This document shows positions 1 through 7,064 of a stretch of DNA of 64,000 nucleotides, in pieces. This stretch comes from Verrucomicrobiota bacterium JB023 (lineage in GTDB: Bacteria > Verrucomicrobiota > Verrucomicrobiia > Verrucomicrobiales > Akkermansiaceae): assembly GCA_030673895.1 (NCBI GenBank), contig JAUTCR010000031.1:1-64000 (forward strand), read 5' to 3'. Both the position numbers and the translations under genes were made by a program. Every line of letters begins with the position of its first letter. Position 1 is the stretch's first letter. The notes beneath the pieces were generated by a model. The model was not told where the DNA came from, did not search any database, and worked only from the letters and a program-made list of their open reading frames with translations.

Positions 1-131
1 AGGTTTATAAGGATTCTTCAGGAAATATTGTGATAACAGCAACCCACTGGGATGTTGAACAGTCCCCTCCGTTGTATACATCTAAAAGAAGCGAACAAGG
101 CGGTCATGCCAAGACGGGCCCGCAGGGTTGA
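1..131 (+). CDS. C-terminal end of a small hypothetical protein (cut by window edge)
   Basis: An open frame enters from the left edge (codons in phase with base 3) and ends at TGA 129-131. About 42 residues are visible, containing ATHWDVEQSPPLYTSK and ending in EQGGHAKTGPQG. No family is recognised. The last residues are encoded by the left arm of the attC-like repeat at 91-197, as expected for a cassette gene whose stop lies inside its recombination site. The next gene also ends in EQGG, encoded by the same kind of sequence. The start and most of the protein lie outside the window. That this is a real gene is inferred from its position and the shared tail. Confidence 0.45.
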   Translation, partial: VYKDSSGNIVITATHWDVEQSPPLYTSKRSEQGGHAKTGPQG

Positions 132-197
132 TCACTTGCGCGAGCGAGGTGAAGGTTTTTAGCTTGTTCGCCGTCTGGCATACCTATAACGTTCAGC
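91..197 (+). repeat. attC-like recombination site (site A)
   Basis: The two ends are imperfect inverted repeats. The left arm (91-117) starts GCGAAC and contains GGTCATGCCAAGACGG. The right arm (171-197) contains CCGTCTGGCATACC and ends GTTCAGC. Folded together, the outer GAAC/GTTC boxes pair, an unpaired spacer follows, and the inner boxes pair except for two extra bases (C and A) on the left arm. Outer box, unpaired spacer, inner box with extrahelical bases and a long variable loop is the architecture of integron attC sites. The upstream frame stops inside it and a new gene starts 16 bases after it. No integrase is visible. Confidence 0.5.
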
Positions 198-212
198 AAA
201 AAAAGACATCTG

Positions 213-641
213 ATGAAGAAAGCCCTCGCTGTGATCTTGATGCTTCAGGCGAGCATCGCCCAAGGCTATGAGATTGATCTCACGGTCGACCAACTCCTTG
301 CTGAGTCTAATGTCGTCGTGGTTGGCAAATTATCTAAGGTGAAGGACTGGATTGAAGGAGACTTCGCCCGAGGTGAGGGCTTTATCGAGGTCTCGGAAAC
401 CCTGCTCGGTGCAATTCCAAGGAAGAAAAGGCTTAATCTACGCTGGGCGAATAGGCTATACCGAAGCGGAGCTGTTGAGTTTGAGGACACCGGCGACGAG
501 GAGTTTGTTTGGTTTCTTTGGCGCGTTAAGGACGGCTCTTTCCGTGCCCGGTATTCGAGTTGCAAGGCACCCTTGGATGAGAAGACGCAGATACTGGCCG
601 CAATCAAGAAACGACAAGCCGAACAAGGCGGCGCACGCTAA
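213..641 (+). CDS. Secreted hypothetical protein, cassette-like
   Basis: This 142-residue protein has an N-terminal signal peptide (MKKALAVILMLQASIAQGYE), so it is probably exported. The mature part is charged, with a predicted beta-rich middle and a motif FVWFLWRVKDGSFRARYSSC near residue 100. I recognise no family. Its ATG lies 16 bases after site A. Its stop codon overlaps the next inverted-repeat element, and its last residues are again AEQGGAR, from a GAACAAGGCGG sequence like that in site A. No promoter is evident. All genes in this stretch read in the same direction, as in a gene-cassette array. Confidence 0.7.
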   Translation: MKKALAVILMLQASIAQGYEIDLTVDQLLAESNVVVVGKLSKVKDWIEGDFARGEGFIEVSETLLGAIPRKKRLNLRWANRLYRSGAVEFEDTGDEEFVWFLWRVKDGSFRARYSSCKAPLDEKTQILAAIKKRQAEQGGAR

Positions 642-754
642 CTGCTAACCCGCCCCGAGACGAAATTTCCAGATGATTAGAATCTCAACCCAGTGTCGAA
701 GTGTCGCTGCCGGTCAGCGGTAGGTGGCCTTGGGCGTTGCACCTAGCGTTGCGT
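635..754 (+). repeat. attC-like recombination site (site B, weaker)
   Basis: The left arm begins ACGCTAAC (635-642) and continues TGCTAACCCGCCC. The right arm (729-754) reads GGGCGTTGCA and ends GTTGCGT. The outer boxes pair with one extra T. The inner boxes pair as TGC-AAC-GCCC with extra bases on the left arm only, the same asymmetry as site A. A second copy of GAACAAGGCGG lies just left of it at 621-631. Several pairings are possible here, so the exact site is uncertain. Confidence 0.33.
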
Positions 755-845
755 GCAAGGTGCACCGGGCGTGCGGAGCTTTGCTTCAGTAGCGTCCTTC
801 ACCTGCACTCCGCTACAGCGAAAAACGCTACAGGAGGCGTTTTTA

Positions 846-886
846 CCCTTTAATCTTAGCTAAAAATTTTTGCTAAGATAGAAGGG
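846..886. other. Long near-perfect palindrome
   Basis: CCCTT-x-ATCTTAGC (846-860) faces GCTAAGAT-x-AAGGG (872-886). The bases between them (TAAAAATTTTT) are themselves self-complementary. The result is a long hairpin with an A/T centre lying just upstream of the ExbD-like gene. It is not followed by a T tract, so an intrinsic terminator is not clear. It may be a transcription stop for the preceding cassette, or a folded part of a recombination site. Confidence 0.4.
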
Positions 887-917
887 CGAGGTGCTTAGCG
901 TGTTCGTTCTTCCCAAT

Positions 918-1364
918 ATGATTGCCCGGATAGCCGCTCTGGTTTTTTCGCTTCTGGTTGTCGAGATGCGGGCCGACGAGCGGTTTGACCCATCGGAGCC
1001 TCTAACTGAGCCACCGCTGACAGGAACGCTGGATGACAGGCCAACTCTTGATATTTCGATAAATAATGATGATGAGGCCACGATAAATGGTATCACGTTC
1101 ACTGAAGCTCAGCTCACGGTGATCTTCCGATGGATCCGTGTTCATGAACCGAAGATCGTTCTCCGCTTCCCAATGGCTCGTGATCGTTTCGTCCAATACA
1201 GAAAGATCATCCGGATCGCCTCGAAGGAAGGAATCACCGATGTGATCTTCTCACCGCTACCGGAAACAAAAGCGGGTGAACGAGTCGGCACTGGACAACC
1301 CGCTTCCCGTTCGGAGTCGGATTTGGATGGTTTTGACAACACGGAAGGCAAATCGCAGGGGTAG
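918..1364 (+). CDS. Secreted protein with ExbD/TolR-like periplasmic domain
   Basis: The ATG at 918 gives 148 residues starting with a hydrophobic segment (MIARIAALVFSLLVVEMRA), either a signal peptide or a membrane anchor. A GTG at 891 would add nine residues. Residues about 40-108 (LDISINNDDEATINGITF ... IVLRFPMARDRFVQYRKII ... GITDVIFSP) have the pattern of the ExbD/TolR periplasmic domain: short beta strand, an 'ING' step, helix, a strand with 'R.p....y', helix and a final 'gi..v.f'. ExbB/TolQ and TonB partners are absent nearby, so an energy-transduction role is only inferred. The C-terminal tail (QPASRSESDLDGF...EG) is encoded by a repeat shared with the gene at 2326-2913. Confidence 0.6.
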   Translation: MIARIAALVFSLLVVEMRADERFDPSEPLTEPPLTGTLDDRPTLDISINNDDEATINGITFTEAQLTVIFRWIRVHEPKIVLRFPMARDRFVQYRKIIRIASKEGITDVIFSPLPETKAGERVGTGQPASRSESDLDGFDNTEGKSQG

Positions 1365-1381
1365 TGTCGGTAGCGGGTGGC
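1294..1381 (+). repeat. Inverted-repeat element, attC-like class 2 (site C)
   Basis: The left arm CAACCCGCTTCCCG lies inside the 3' end of the preceding gene and pairs with CGGTAGCGGGTGGC (1368-1381). The TAG stop at 1362-1364 lies within the element. The DNA is clearly related to the element at 2833-2925: both have GACAACCCGCT or GACCAACCCGCT, then CGGAGTCGGA. Two unrelated genes thus end in the same repeat. Confidence 0.42.
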
Positions 1382-1886
1382 ACTACCTCGATATTCTGCT
1401 CCTACAATTTTCATGTCGGAAGTGGTGTTGAAGCCCTTTCCTGTTGCGCTGAAAACATATCTCTTTTCCCTTTGAACATAAAACCAGAAAAGCCGCAGAA
1501 TTGGTGTTTTTCTCCTTCGATCAGTGTTCCTGAATGCTGAGTCTAGCAAAGCCACAAGCGTGGAAGACCTGCCGAGAATCCTTTCTTTCCGATTCCGCTG
1601 ATAACTACGCCCTACCTTCCCAGAACGGCTACGGACTCAAGCTCTCATTTTAGCTGACCCTACCTCATGCCTCTGGCTCGTTGAACCCCTGAACGAAGCC
1701 GGATTCCCGCTCGCTCAAGTAATCCGGAGACGTGCCCTGAGACCGCTCGAAGGTGAAAACCTGAACAATTCACTTCAGAAGGCAGGCAGCCTTCTGTACC
1801 TTTGTCGGCTACATCCAAAGATCACGCTTCCTCCTCGCTCGCGTCGCTGCTTTGCTCTACCATTATGCGAACGAAACGAACCATCT
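1382..1886. other. About 500 bp without a supported gene
   Basis: No frame with a plausible start and length is present. A small hairpin, GAAGGCAG/GCAGCCTTC, lies near 1778. The stretch could be an ORF-less cassette or a decayed gene. Nothing recognisable is seen. Confidence 0.4.
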
Positions 1887-2258
1887 ATGAGGCTTAGAGA
1901 AATCGTGTTCTGTTATCCATCCAGAAGCTTCCGAGGAAGCAGAACGGATTTTGAGGATCTTGTTGAGCGGTTTGAAATCAAAGCAAATCCCTTCGAGCGC
2001 GACTGGAGAAGAAAAGACAAGTCGTCCGACAGGATAGAATTCAAGAAAGGAAGAGGTGTGTCTCTGACGTTCGACTATTCAAATTCTAATCTAGAAGTTC
2101 AGGTCATTTTTGAATTCGACGAACAGAAAAATGAAATCGTAATCTCTGCAGGAAATTGGGGCTTCCCATTCGAGCCACTACTCTCAAAAAAACGGTATCT
2201 AAAACTTTTGGATAGTATCGAATTTTTCCTGGCTCACTCTGAAGCAAAGACGGCATAA
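1887..2258 (+). CDS. Small hypothetical protein, cassette-like
   Basis: This 123-residue soluble protein has no signal peptide. It is rich in Lys, Arg, Glu and Phe, with a beta-rich middle (VSLTFDYSNSNLEVQVIFEF) and a C-terminal amphipathic helix (RYLKLLDSIEFFLAHSE). I recognise no family. It resembles small single-domain proteins of the immunity or antitoxin size class, but nothing in the sequence proves such a role. The coding region is conspicuously A/T-rich compared with the genes after 4.2 kb, consistent with acquisition. Its stop sits at the edge of another possible attC-like element. Confidence 0.6.
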   Translation: MRLREIVFCYPSRSFRGSRTDFEDLVERFEIKANPFERDWRRKDKSSDRIEFKKGRGVSLTFDYSNSNLEVQVIFEFDEQKNEIVISAGNWGFPFEPLLSKKRYLKLLDSIEFFLAHSEAKTA

Positions 2259-2320
2259 CCAAGCGGTGATAGCAATTGCCGGGCTGCGTACGGCGGCCGA
2301 TGGGCTTCGAAGTTCGCCTA
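2252..2320 (+). repeat. Possible short attC-like site (site E)
   Basis: GGCATAAC at the stop codon of the preceding gene resembles an attC left outer box. GTTCGCC at 2312-2318, just before the next gene, is its complement with one change. The inner boxes pair poorly by eye. It is listed because the gene-end and gene-start geometry matches site A. Confidence 0.25.
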
Positions 2321-2325
2321 AAGAA

Positions 2326-2913
2326 ATGAAACCAATCGCGCTATTCATTGCACTACTTATCATTGCGCTGAGTGCAGGCCTACAGGCGCATCAAGATAAG
2401 CCGCTGAAGCTCGAAAAGGGGAAGCTCACTGGGCTTCCAGGGAAATACCAGCCAGCAGCATTCGATCCAAAGAAAAAGACTCTGACAATCGCCGGCAAGT
2501 CGCTCGCATTTCCGGAGATTCTTCATCCACTGTTCACTGACGACCATGTCGACGAACTATTCGGAGAATTAGTGCCGGTGAAGGGCCATCACTATCAGTT
2601 GAAGTTTTCTGCATCTTGGTATCACGAAAAATTAGCACCGGAGCTTCCACCCTACATCATGATTAGGATTGAGCCACAAGGTCGCGATTATTCCTTCGAA
2701 TTCGTGATCGACATGGACCGATTGATATTTATTAGAGCCGATGCTAAGATAGCCCTGGTTGGCACAGTCCCGATCGATTTGGATGGTGTAGTCGATTCCG
2801 TCAAACAAATCAAAAGCGAGCAAGTTGGTGCTGACCAACCCGCTACCGCTACGGAGTCGGAGTTAGAGGGTGTCAAAGGACTTAAATCAGAATCGGAGGG
2901 ATGCTGCCAGTAG
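2326..2913 (+). CDS. Secreted hypothetical protein, cassette-like
   Basis: The ATG at 2326 gives 195 residues with a good signal peptide (MKPIALFIALLIIALSAGLQA). The open frame extends 20 codons upstream, but that part is not signal-like. The mature protein (about 175 residues) contains LTIAGKSLAFPEIL and DYSFEFVIDMDRLIFIRADA, and no known domain is evident. Its last ~30 residues (GADQPATATESELEGVKG...SEG) match the tail of the ExbD-like protein at 918-1364. They are encoded by a shared repeat, so they are probably not part of the functional fold. Confidence 0.6.
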   Translation: MKPIALFIALLIIALSAGLQAHQDKPLKLEKGKLTGLPGKYQPAAFDPKKKTLTIAGKSLAFPEILHPLFTDDHVDELFGELVPVKGHHYQLKFSASWYHEKLAPELPPYIMIRIEPQGRDYSFEFVIDMDRLIFIRADAKIALVGTVPIDLDGVVDSVKQIKSEQVGADQPATATESELEGVKGLKSESEGCCQ

Positions 2914-2925
2914 CGGATGGCGGGT
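2833..2925 (+). repeat. Inverted-repeat element, attC-like class 2 (site D)
   Basis: The left arm GACCAACCCGCTACCGCTAC lies inside the end of the gene. The right arm (2906-2925) is GCCAGTAGCGGATGGCGGGT. The arms pair over about 16 bases with single-base bulges. The gene's stop (2911-2913) falls in the right arm. It shares sequence with site C at 1294-1381. Confidence 0.42.
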
Positions 2926-2954
2926 CTGAAAGGTTAAGGATTAAAATTAAAATT

Positions 2955-3272
2955 ATGATTACGATCTTACCAACAAGCAGCAGAACTGATCGAGAATGGA
3001 ATTTCCGTGACGATAATCATCAGAATTTCTTCGGAGATCTTCCGAAGGATTCGTCGGTAGTAACGCTCACTTTAAATTGGAAAGAAAATAAAGAAGCCCG
3101 ACCAAGACTGGTAGGTAAATATCAAATTAATATGGGTGAATTGCTTGAGGAAGGCTTTGCAAGAGAAGTAGAGAGAGGTATTCGCCTTCGATTTCAAAGA
3201 AACGGCGAATTGATTGAGATCGCGAAGAGCTCTTCTTCAAACGCCCTCGTTGTAGGCCGCCGCCCAGACTGA
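2955..3272 (+). CDS. Small hypothetical protein, cassette-like
   Basis: The ATG at 2955 gives 105 residues. The open frame reaches back to 2901, but that would overlap the preceding gene and its repeat. The protein is soluble, with no signal peptide. Alternating strands are suggested by VVTLTLNWKENKEARPRLVG and ERGIRLRFQRNGELIEIA. No family is recognised. It is A/T-rich, on the same strand as its neighbours and without a visible promoter. Its position 30 bases after site D fits a one-gene cassette. Confidence 0.5.
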   Translation: MITILPTSSRTDREWNFRDDNHQNFFGDLPKDSSVVTLTLNWKENKEARPRLVGKYQINMGELLEEGFAREVERGIRLRFQRNGELIEIAKSSSSNALVVGRRPD

Positions 3273-3275
3273 AAA

Positions 3276-3330
3276 CCCTAACCAAACGGAGCAGGCAGCT
3301 CCGGGGCGACGTCCCTCGACCGCCTGTAAT
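3276..3330 (+). repeat. Possible short attC-like site (site F)
   Basis: CCCTAACC after the stop of the preceding gene looks like a left outer box. GAGCAGGCAG (3289-3298) can pair with CCGCCTGTAA (3320-3329). GGAGC-AGGCA-GCTCC is an alternative local hairpin. There is no clear matching right outer box. Confidence 0.22.
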
Positions 3331-3356
3331 CGATGTATTCCTAAAAAATTTAAGCG

Positions 3357-3863
3357 ATGATGCTAGCCTTCATCACAAGCATTAGTTGGGCCCTCGCGGA
3401 GGCTCCTCAAGCAAATGCACCTGCTGCTATTCAGACCAAGAAGGACAGCAGGCGGGGAGATTCTTACACTTTGTGGAGGAGCGACTTGAAGGCATTCGGT
3501 TGGACAAAGGTCGATAGATATTATTCTTACTGTGGCGTTTCCATATTGGTAGATGGAAAATTTGAGAACGTTCCTTTCCCTTCCTATTGACAAATGACGG
3601 GATTTCCTGAACCTGATGCCGATAGCCTTCAACCTCGTGGGAGAGATGGCATCCTAGGATGGGACAAAGAAGGTCGTCTGCTTTATCGGATATGGAGAAC
3701 ACCTTTACCGTCATTTTCTGGCCACGATCCTCTCAATCACCTAGTCTACCTTGAGGTGACTGCATCGAAGATGAATGTTATTTGAGTTGAGAATGAGGAA
3801 GGCGAGTGGCGCTCAGGTGACTGGATACCAGAAAAAACAGAGCAAACCACCGAGGGCAACTGA
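3357..3863 (+). pseudogene. Hypothetical secreted protein gene interrupted by in-frame UGA codons
   Basis: One reading frame looks protein-coding from the ATG at 3357 but is broken by TGA at 3588-3590, 3783-3785 and 3861-3863. Segments on both sides look natural (KAFGWTKVDRYYSYCGVSIL before the first stop; GWDKEGRLLYRIWRTPLPSF after it; EGEWRSGDWIPEKTE after the second). The frame then stays open to TAG 4065-4067, though coding character there is less convincing. A weak signal peptide is possible at the start. Three nonsense codons suggest a decayed cassette gene. No Cys or redox context supports selenocysteine here. No family is recognised. Confidence 0.4.
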
Positions 3864-4265
3864 CAAGTAGTATTTGGAAGACTGTTCCCAGAGTTCGGGG
3901 ATGTTTCTCTTATCGGTTTTAATGGTTTCCAGAGGGGGGCTGATTTTCCGAGTGCTTTCGGGAGCGTTGTTCGTCGTGTGGATCGCGGCGTTGTCTGCGC
4001 CGGAGGAGAGTCTGTCGCCTCTACCGGCAAGGCTTCGACGAAAGGGTTGATCTCGGTTGGGTTCTAGTCGCTTGTTCGCGCCTGGGGCTGCTGAGGCTGG
4101 CAGGTGGTGGAGGCTCCTTGGCCCTCGGTTTTTCCTTGGGGGGCTCTGGGGAAAGGCAAGAAAGGGGGGGGAAGTGGCTCAGCCTCATTTTGATGCCGAA
4201 AACATTGAGCAATCGGGATGACAAAGGACTCTAATTAGGTTTAGATAAGGAACGTTCAAATCATC
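3864..4265. other. About 400 bp without a supported gene
   Basis: This joins the cassette-like region to the GC-rich backbone. It contains a strongly purine-biased G-rich stretch near 4140-4180. No start, ribosome site or RNA structure stands out. Confidence 0.4.
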
Positions 4266-5108
4266 ATGAATCCGCAACCATTCCGCACCTCCGCCGACCA
4301 GTTTATCGAGATTCCCGTCACCGCGCAGGGTGGGGAAGAGAAGGCTCCTGACATCAAGGATGGAGCATCCGCCGCCGTTGAGACAAAGACAGCGGCGGGC
4401 AAAGCGGGCTGGTTTTCCAAGGTGTTTGGCCGGCGGAAGAAGGATCTCCTTCTCGCGGAGTTGACCGAGCTGAAGTCAAATTACTCGGACTTGCTTGCGG
4501 AGACGAAGGAGATTCGCGAGCGCTTGGAGGTGGATGGCGAAGAGCGCCACGCGGCGATGGCCGAGGCTGTCGCCCCTTTCCCGGATGCGATCAAGGACAT
4601 CAAGGCGGTGCGCGCCAGCCAAAAGGAGGCTGCCGACATTTTGCTGAAAATCCGTGATCAAGTGCAGTCCACGGCAGAGCGGGATGGGAAGGTCCTCGAT
4701 GCCATGGAGACCTTGAATGGTGGATTGGGCCGGGTGGATAGCTCGGTGGCTACGGTGAACGAGAGTGTCGGATCGCTCTCGCTTCAGGTAGGCCAAGCGA
4801 AGGAGTCGACCCTGGAAGGTGTCGAGCGGATCGATAAGCGGGTGAAGAATCTTTCCGAGGATTCCCGGGAGCGGAGTGAGCGAATCGTGCAGGGTAGCAA
4901 TGAGATGAAGTCCACGCTCAATCGCATGGAGCGCAATGGTCAGCGGGCTCTCTGGGTCTGCGCGATTCTCTTGGCTGCTGTTCTGGTCATGCTGATGGTG
5001 CTGGCGGTGCAAGCGGGCAAGACTGCGGCGGAGTCCACCGCCTTGCCCGAGCAAAGCTCTCCCAACCTTGTCGTCGCGGATGATCAGGCCCGCGTGCTCA
5101 CCGACTGA
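4266..5108 (+). CDS. Coiled-coil membrane protein, C-terminally anchored
   Basis: The protein has 280 residues. Residues 1-55 are low-complexity. GWFSKVFGRRKKDLLLAELTELK leads into a long predicted coiled coil (about 60-220) with heptad-like spacing and methyl-acceptor-like repeats (VDSSVATVNESVGSLSLQVGQ). A single transmembrane helix at about 228-250 (RALWVCAILLAAVLVMLMVL) is followed by a ~30-residue tail. It is probably anchored in the inner membrane with a cytoplasmic coiled coil. It resembles chemoreceptor or RmuC-like helical domains only in composition, and no enzyme domain is seen. It converges on the mrp gene with a 25-base gap. Function unknown. Confidence 0.7.
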   Translation: MNPQPFRTSADQFIEIPVTAQGGEEKAPDIKDGASAAVETKTAAGKAGWFSKVFGRRKKDLLLAELTELKSNYSDLLAETKEIRERLEVDGEERHAAMAEAVAPFPDAIKDIKAVRASQKEAADILLKIRDQVQSTAERDGKVLDAMETLNGGLGRVDSSVATVNESVGSLSLQVGQAKESTLEGVERIDKRVKNLSEDSRERSERIVQGSNEMKSTLNRMERNGQRALWVCAILLAAVLVMLMVLAVQAGKTAAESTALPEQSSPNLVVADDQARVLTD

Positions 5109-5133
5109 TCATCGGTAAGCTGGGCCACCGCGC

Positions 5134-6159
5134 TTAGCGCAAGATCTCCGCGAGTTGACTCGCTGCTTGATGGAAGGGCGTCTCCGCTTTCGTCAGGGCG
5201 ACTGGAGCACCTCGATCGGCCTGCTCGCAGGTTGCCGGCTCGATGGGGACTTGGGCGAGTAAGGGCACCTTGAGCCGGGCGGCTTCTTTTTCTCCGCCTC
5301 CGGAGCCAAAGATGGGGTAGCGCTTGCCTTGGTCGCACTCGAACCAGCTCATGTTTTCGATGAGGCCTAGGATGGGCACGTTCACTTTTGCGAACATGCT
5401 GACAGCCTTGCGGGCGTCAATGAGGGCGATTTCCTGCGGAGTGGTCACGATCACCGCGCCGGTGAGGGCGACGGACTGAACGATGGTCAACTGGATGTCG
5501 CCGGTGCCGGGAGGGAGGTCGAGGATGAGAACATCGAGCTCACCCCAGGCGACTTGTTTGAGGAATTGCTGGGTGTAGCGATTGGCCAAGGGGCCCCGGA
5601 CGATGACGGGTGAGGCATCGCTGAGGAGGAAGCCCATGGACATCAGCTTGAGGCCATGAGCCTCGACGGGGATGATATTTTCATTCTCGTCGGCAGCCAG
5701 ATCCTGGCTGGAGACGCCGAACATGTGGGCGATGGAGGGGCCGTAGAGGTCGCAATCGCAGAGGCCGACCTTGAGGCCTTGCTGTGAGAGGGCGACTGCG
5801 AGATTGGATGACACGGTGGACTTGCCCACACCACCCTTGCCCGAGGCCACCGCGATGATTTTTTTCACTCCCGGCAGGCTCTCTTTCCCGCCGGCGCTGC
5901 CGGTCTGGGCCGGGGGTTCCTTGATGTCGATGCCGATCTTGACCTTCTCGGGCCCACCCAGGAGAGGATCGAGCAGGGTGTGGATATCGTTGAAGATTTG
6001 GCGCGGGATGGCCGCGTCCTTTGTTTGAATCTCAAGGTGGATGTCTGCGGTGTCGTCGATCATTTCGGCAAGTTTGACGAGGCCGAAGGAGACGATATCG
6101 CGGGAGAATCCGGGATATTTGATTGATGAAAGGTGCTGCTTGAGTTCTTCAGTGGTCAT
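5134..6159 (-). CDS. mrp: Mrp/ApbC (NBP35-type) iron-sulfur cluster carrier ATPase
   Basis: The protein has 341 residues. An N-terminal MIP18/DUF59 domain (1-80) precedes a SIMIBI P-loop ATPase with the deviant Walker A GKGGVGKST (107-115), the switch CDCDLYGPSIAHMFG and DLPPGTGDIQLTI. Family members carry [4Fe-4S] clusters to apo-proteins in the cytoplasm as ATP-dependent dimers. The usual C-terminal CxxC that bridges the cluster is reduced here: the segment NMSWFECDQGKRYPIFG has one Cys. Some Bacteroidota homologues also lack it, so the cluster may be bound differently or the protein may have another P-loop role. ATG 6159 is the natural start. The gene stands alone on this strand. Confidence 0.9.
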   Translation of the reverse strand: MTTEELKQHLSSIKYPGFSRDIVSFGLVKLAEMIDDTADIHLEIQTKDAAIPRQIFNDIHTLLDPLLGGPEKVKIGIDIKEPPAQTGSAGGKESLPGVKKIIAVASGKGGVGKSTVSSNLAVALSQQGLKVGLCDCDLYGPSIAHMFGVSSQDLAADENENIIPVEAHGLKLMSMGFLLSDASPVIVRGPLANRYTQQFLKQVAWGELDVLILDLPPGTGDIQLTIVQSVALTGAVIVTTPQEIALIDARKAVSMFAKVNVPILGLIENMSWFECDQGKRYPIFGSGGGEKEAARLKVPLLAQVPIEPATCEQADRGAPVALTKAETPFHQAASQLAEILR

Positions 6160-6256
6160 CTGCGGGGAGGACTCTTAACCCCGCTCGCTGGCGAGACAAA
6201 GCGAAACTCTCACCTGAGCCTTGGCTCGGCGCTCCATTGCGGATAATGGGGAAGGG

Positions 6257-6937
6257 ATGACGCAACGAAGGAAAGCTTGCCTCAGCCTGTTGGCTGGTTG
6301 GGCCCTCATGCTCCAGTCTTGTGAGAGAGAGGTTGAGAGTGAGCCCTTGGGGCTCTCGGTGACGCGTTCCGAGCATCTCGCCCCAGAAGATCTCGGGATT
6401 CAAAAGATGACCTTTCGAGCCCATCCGTCGGCGGATGAAGTTGCCATTTTTCGCTCGAGCTTTTCTTCCCGGACCGAGCCGCCTCACCGCCAGACCTATG
6501 ACCAGATTTATTATGATCCTGAAAACCCGGTTGAGGTCGATCTGGTGATCGCTCCTTTGTCTTTTTATGTCGGCTATCCTGAGCCGGAGCCGGCTACAAG
6601 GGAGAATGCTTTTTGGGACAGCTGGAAGATTCGGGCCGATAAGTTCAGCTATGATGTCATCGACTATTGTTTCGTCGGGTCGACCTTTTCCTCGTTGCAG
6701 GAGAGGTCCGTTGGAGAAATCGTCTATAGCAAGAACAGTGTGAGCCATACGAAGGACCTGCAGATCAATTTCGAAATGTTCACGTTGAGCTTGGAGGAGG
6801 CCGTGCGCTTGCATCCCGAATTAAAGGAGAGCCGGGAGAAGGGGACCGTGAGCTGGGGAGCTGCCTTTCTTGTTGAGGAAAAGGGGAAGGGACGCTTGGA
6901 GGAAGCTCGCACACAAGGAGATGCTCAAGAGGAATAA
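6257..6937 (+). CDS. Predicted lipoprotein of unknown function
   Basis: The ATG at 6257 follows a GGGGAAGGG ribosome site. It gives 226 residues starting with a lipoprotein signal (MTQRRKACLSLLAGWALMLQSC), with lipobox LQSC; Cys21 is the likely lipidated residue. An in-frame start at 6221 would spoil the signal. The mature part has strands such as VEVDLVIAPLSFYVGYPEPEP and a helical C-terminal region rich in Glu. I recognise no domain. It lies about 130 bases before the Tricorn protease gene on the same strand. A functional link is possible but not shown. Confidence 0.65.
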   Translation: MTQRRKACLSLLAGWALMLQSCEREVESEPLGLSVTRSEHLAPEDLGIQKMTFRAHPSADEVAIFRSSFSSRTEPPHRQTYDQIYYDPENPVEVDLVIAPLSFYVGYPEPEPATRENAFWDSWKIRADKFSYDVIDYCFVGSTFSSLQERSVGEIVYSKNSVSHTKDLQINFEMFTLSLEEAVRLHPELKESREKGTVSWGAAFLVEEKGKGRLEEARTQGDAQEE

Positions 6938-7064
6938 AGTGGGCACTGAGGGGGCTGAAGGCTCCTTTGTCCGCTGAATTGGGAAAAGGGTGAAAGTCTC
7001 TTCAATTTTGTCGGGTAAGGGGAGCTTCCCGGCACATTTCCTGCCTTTCACTACCCGCCGTTTC

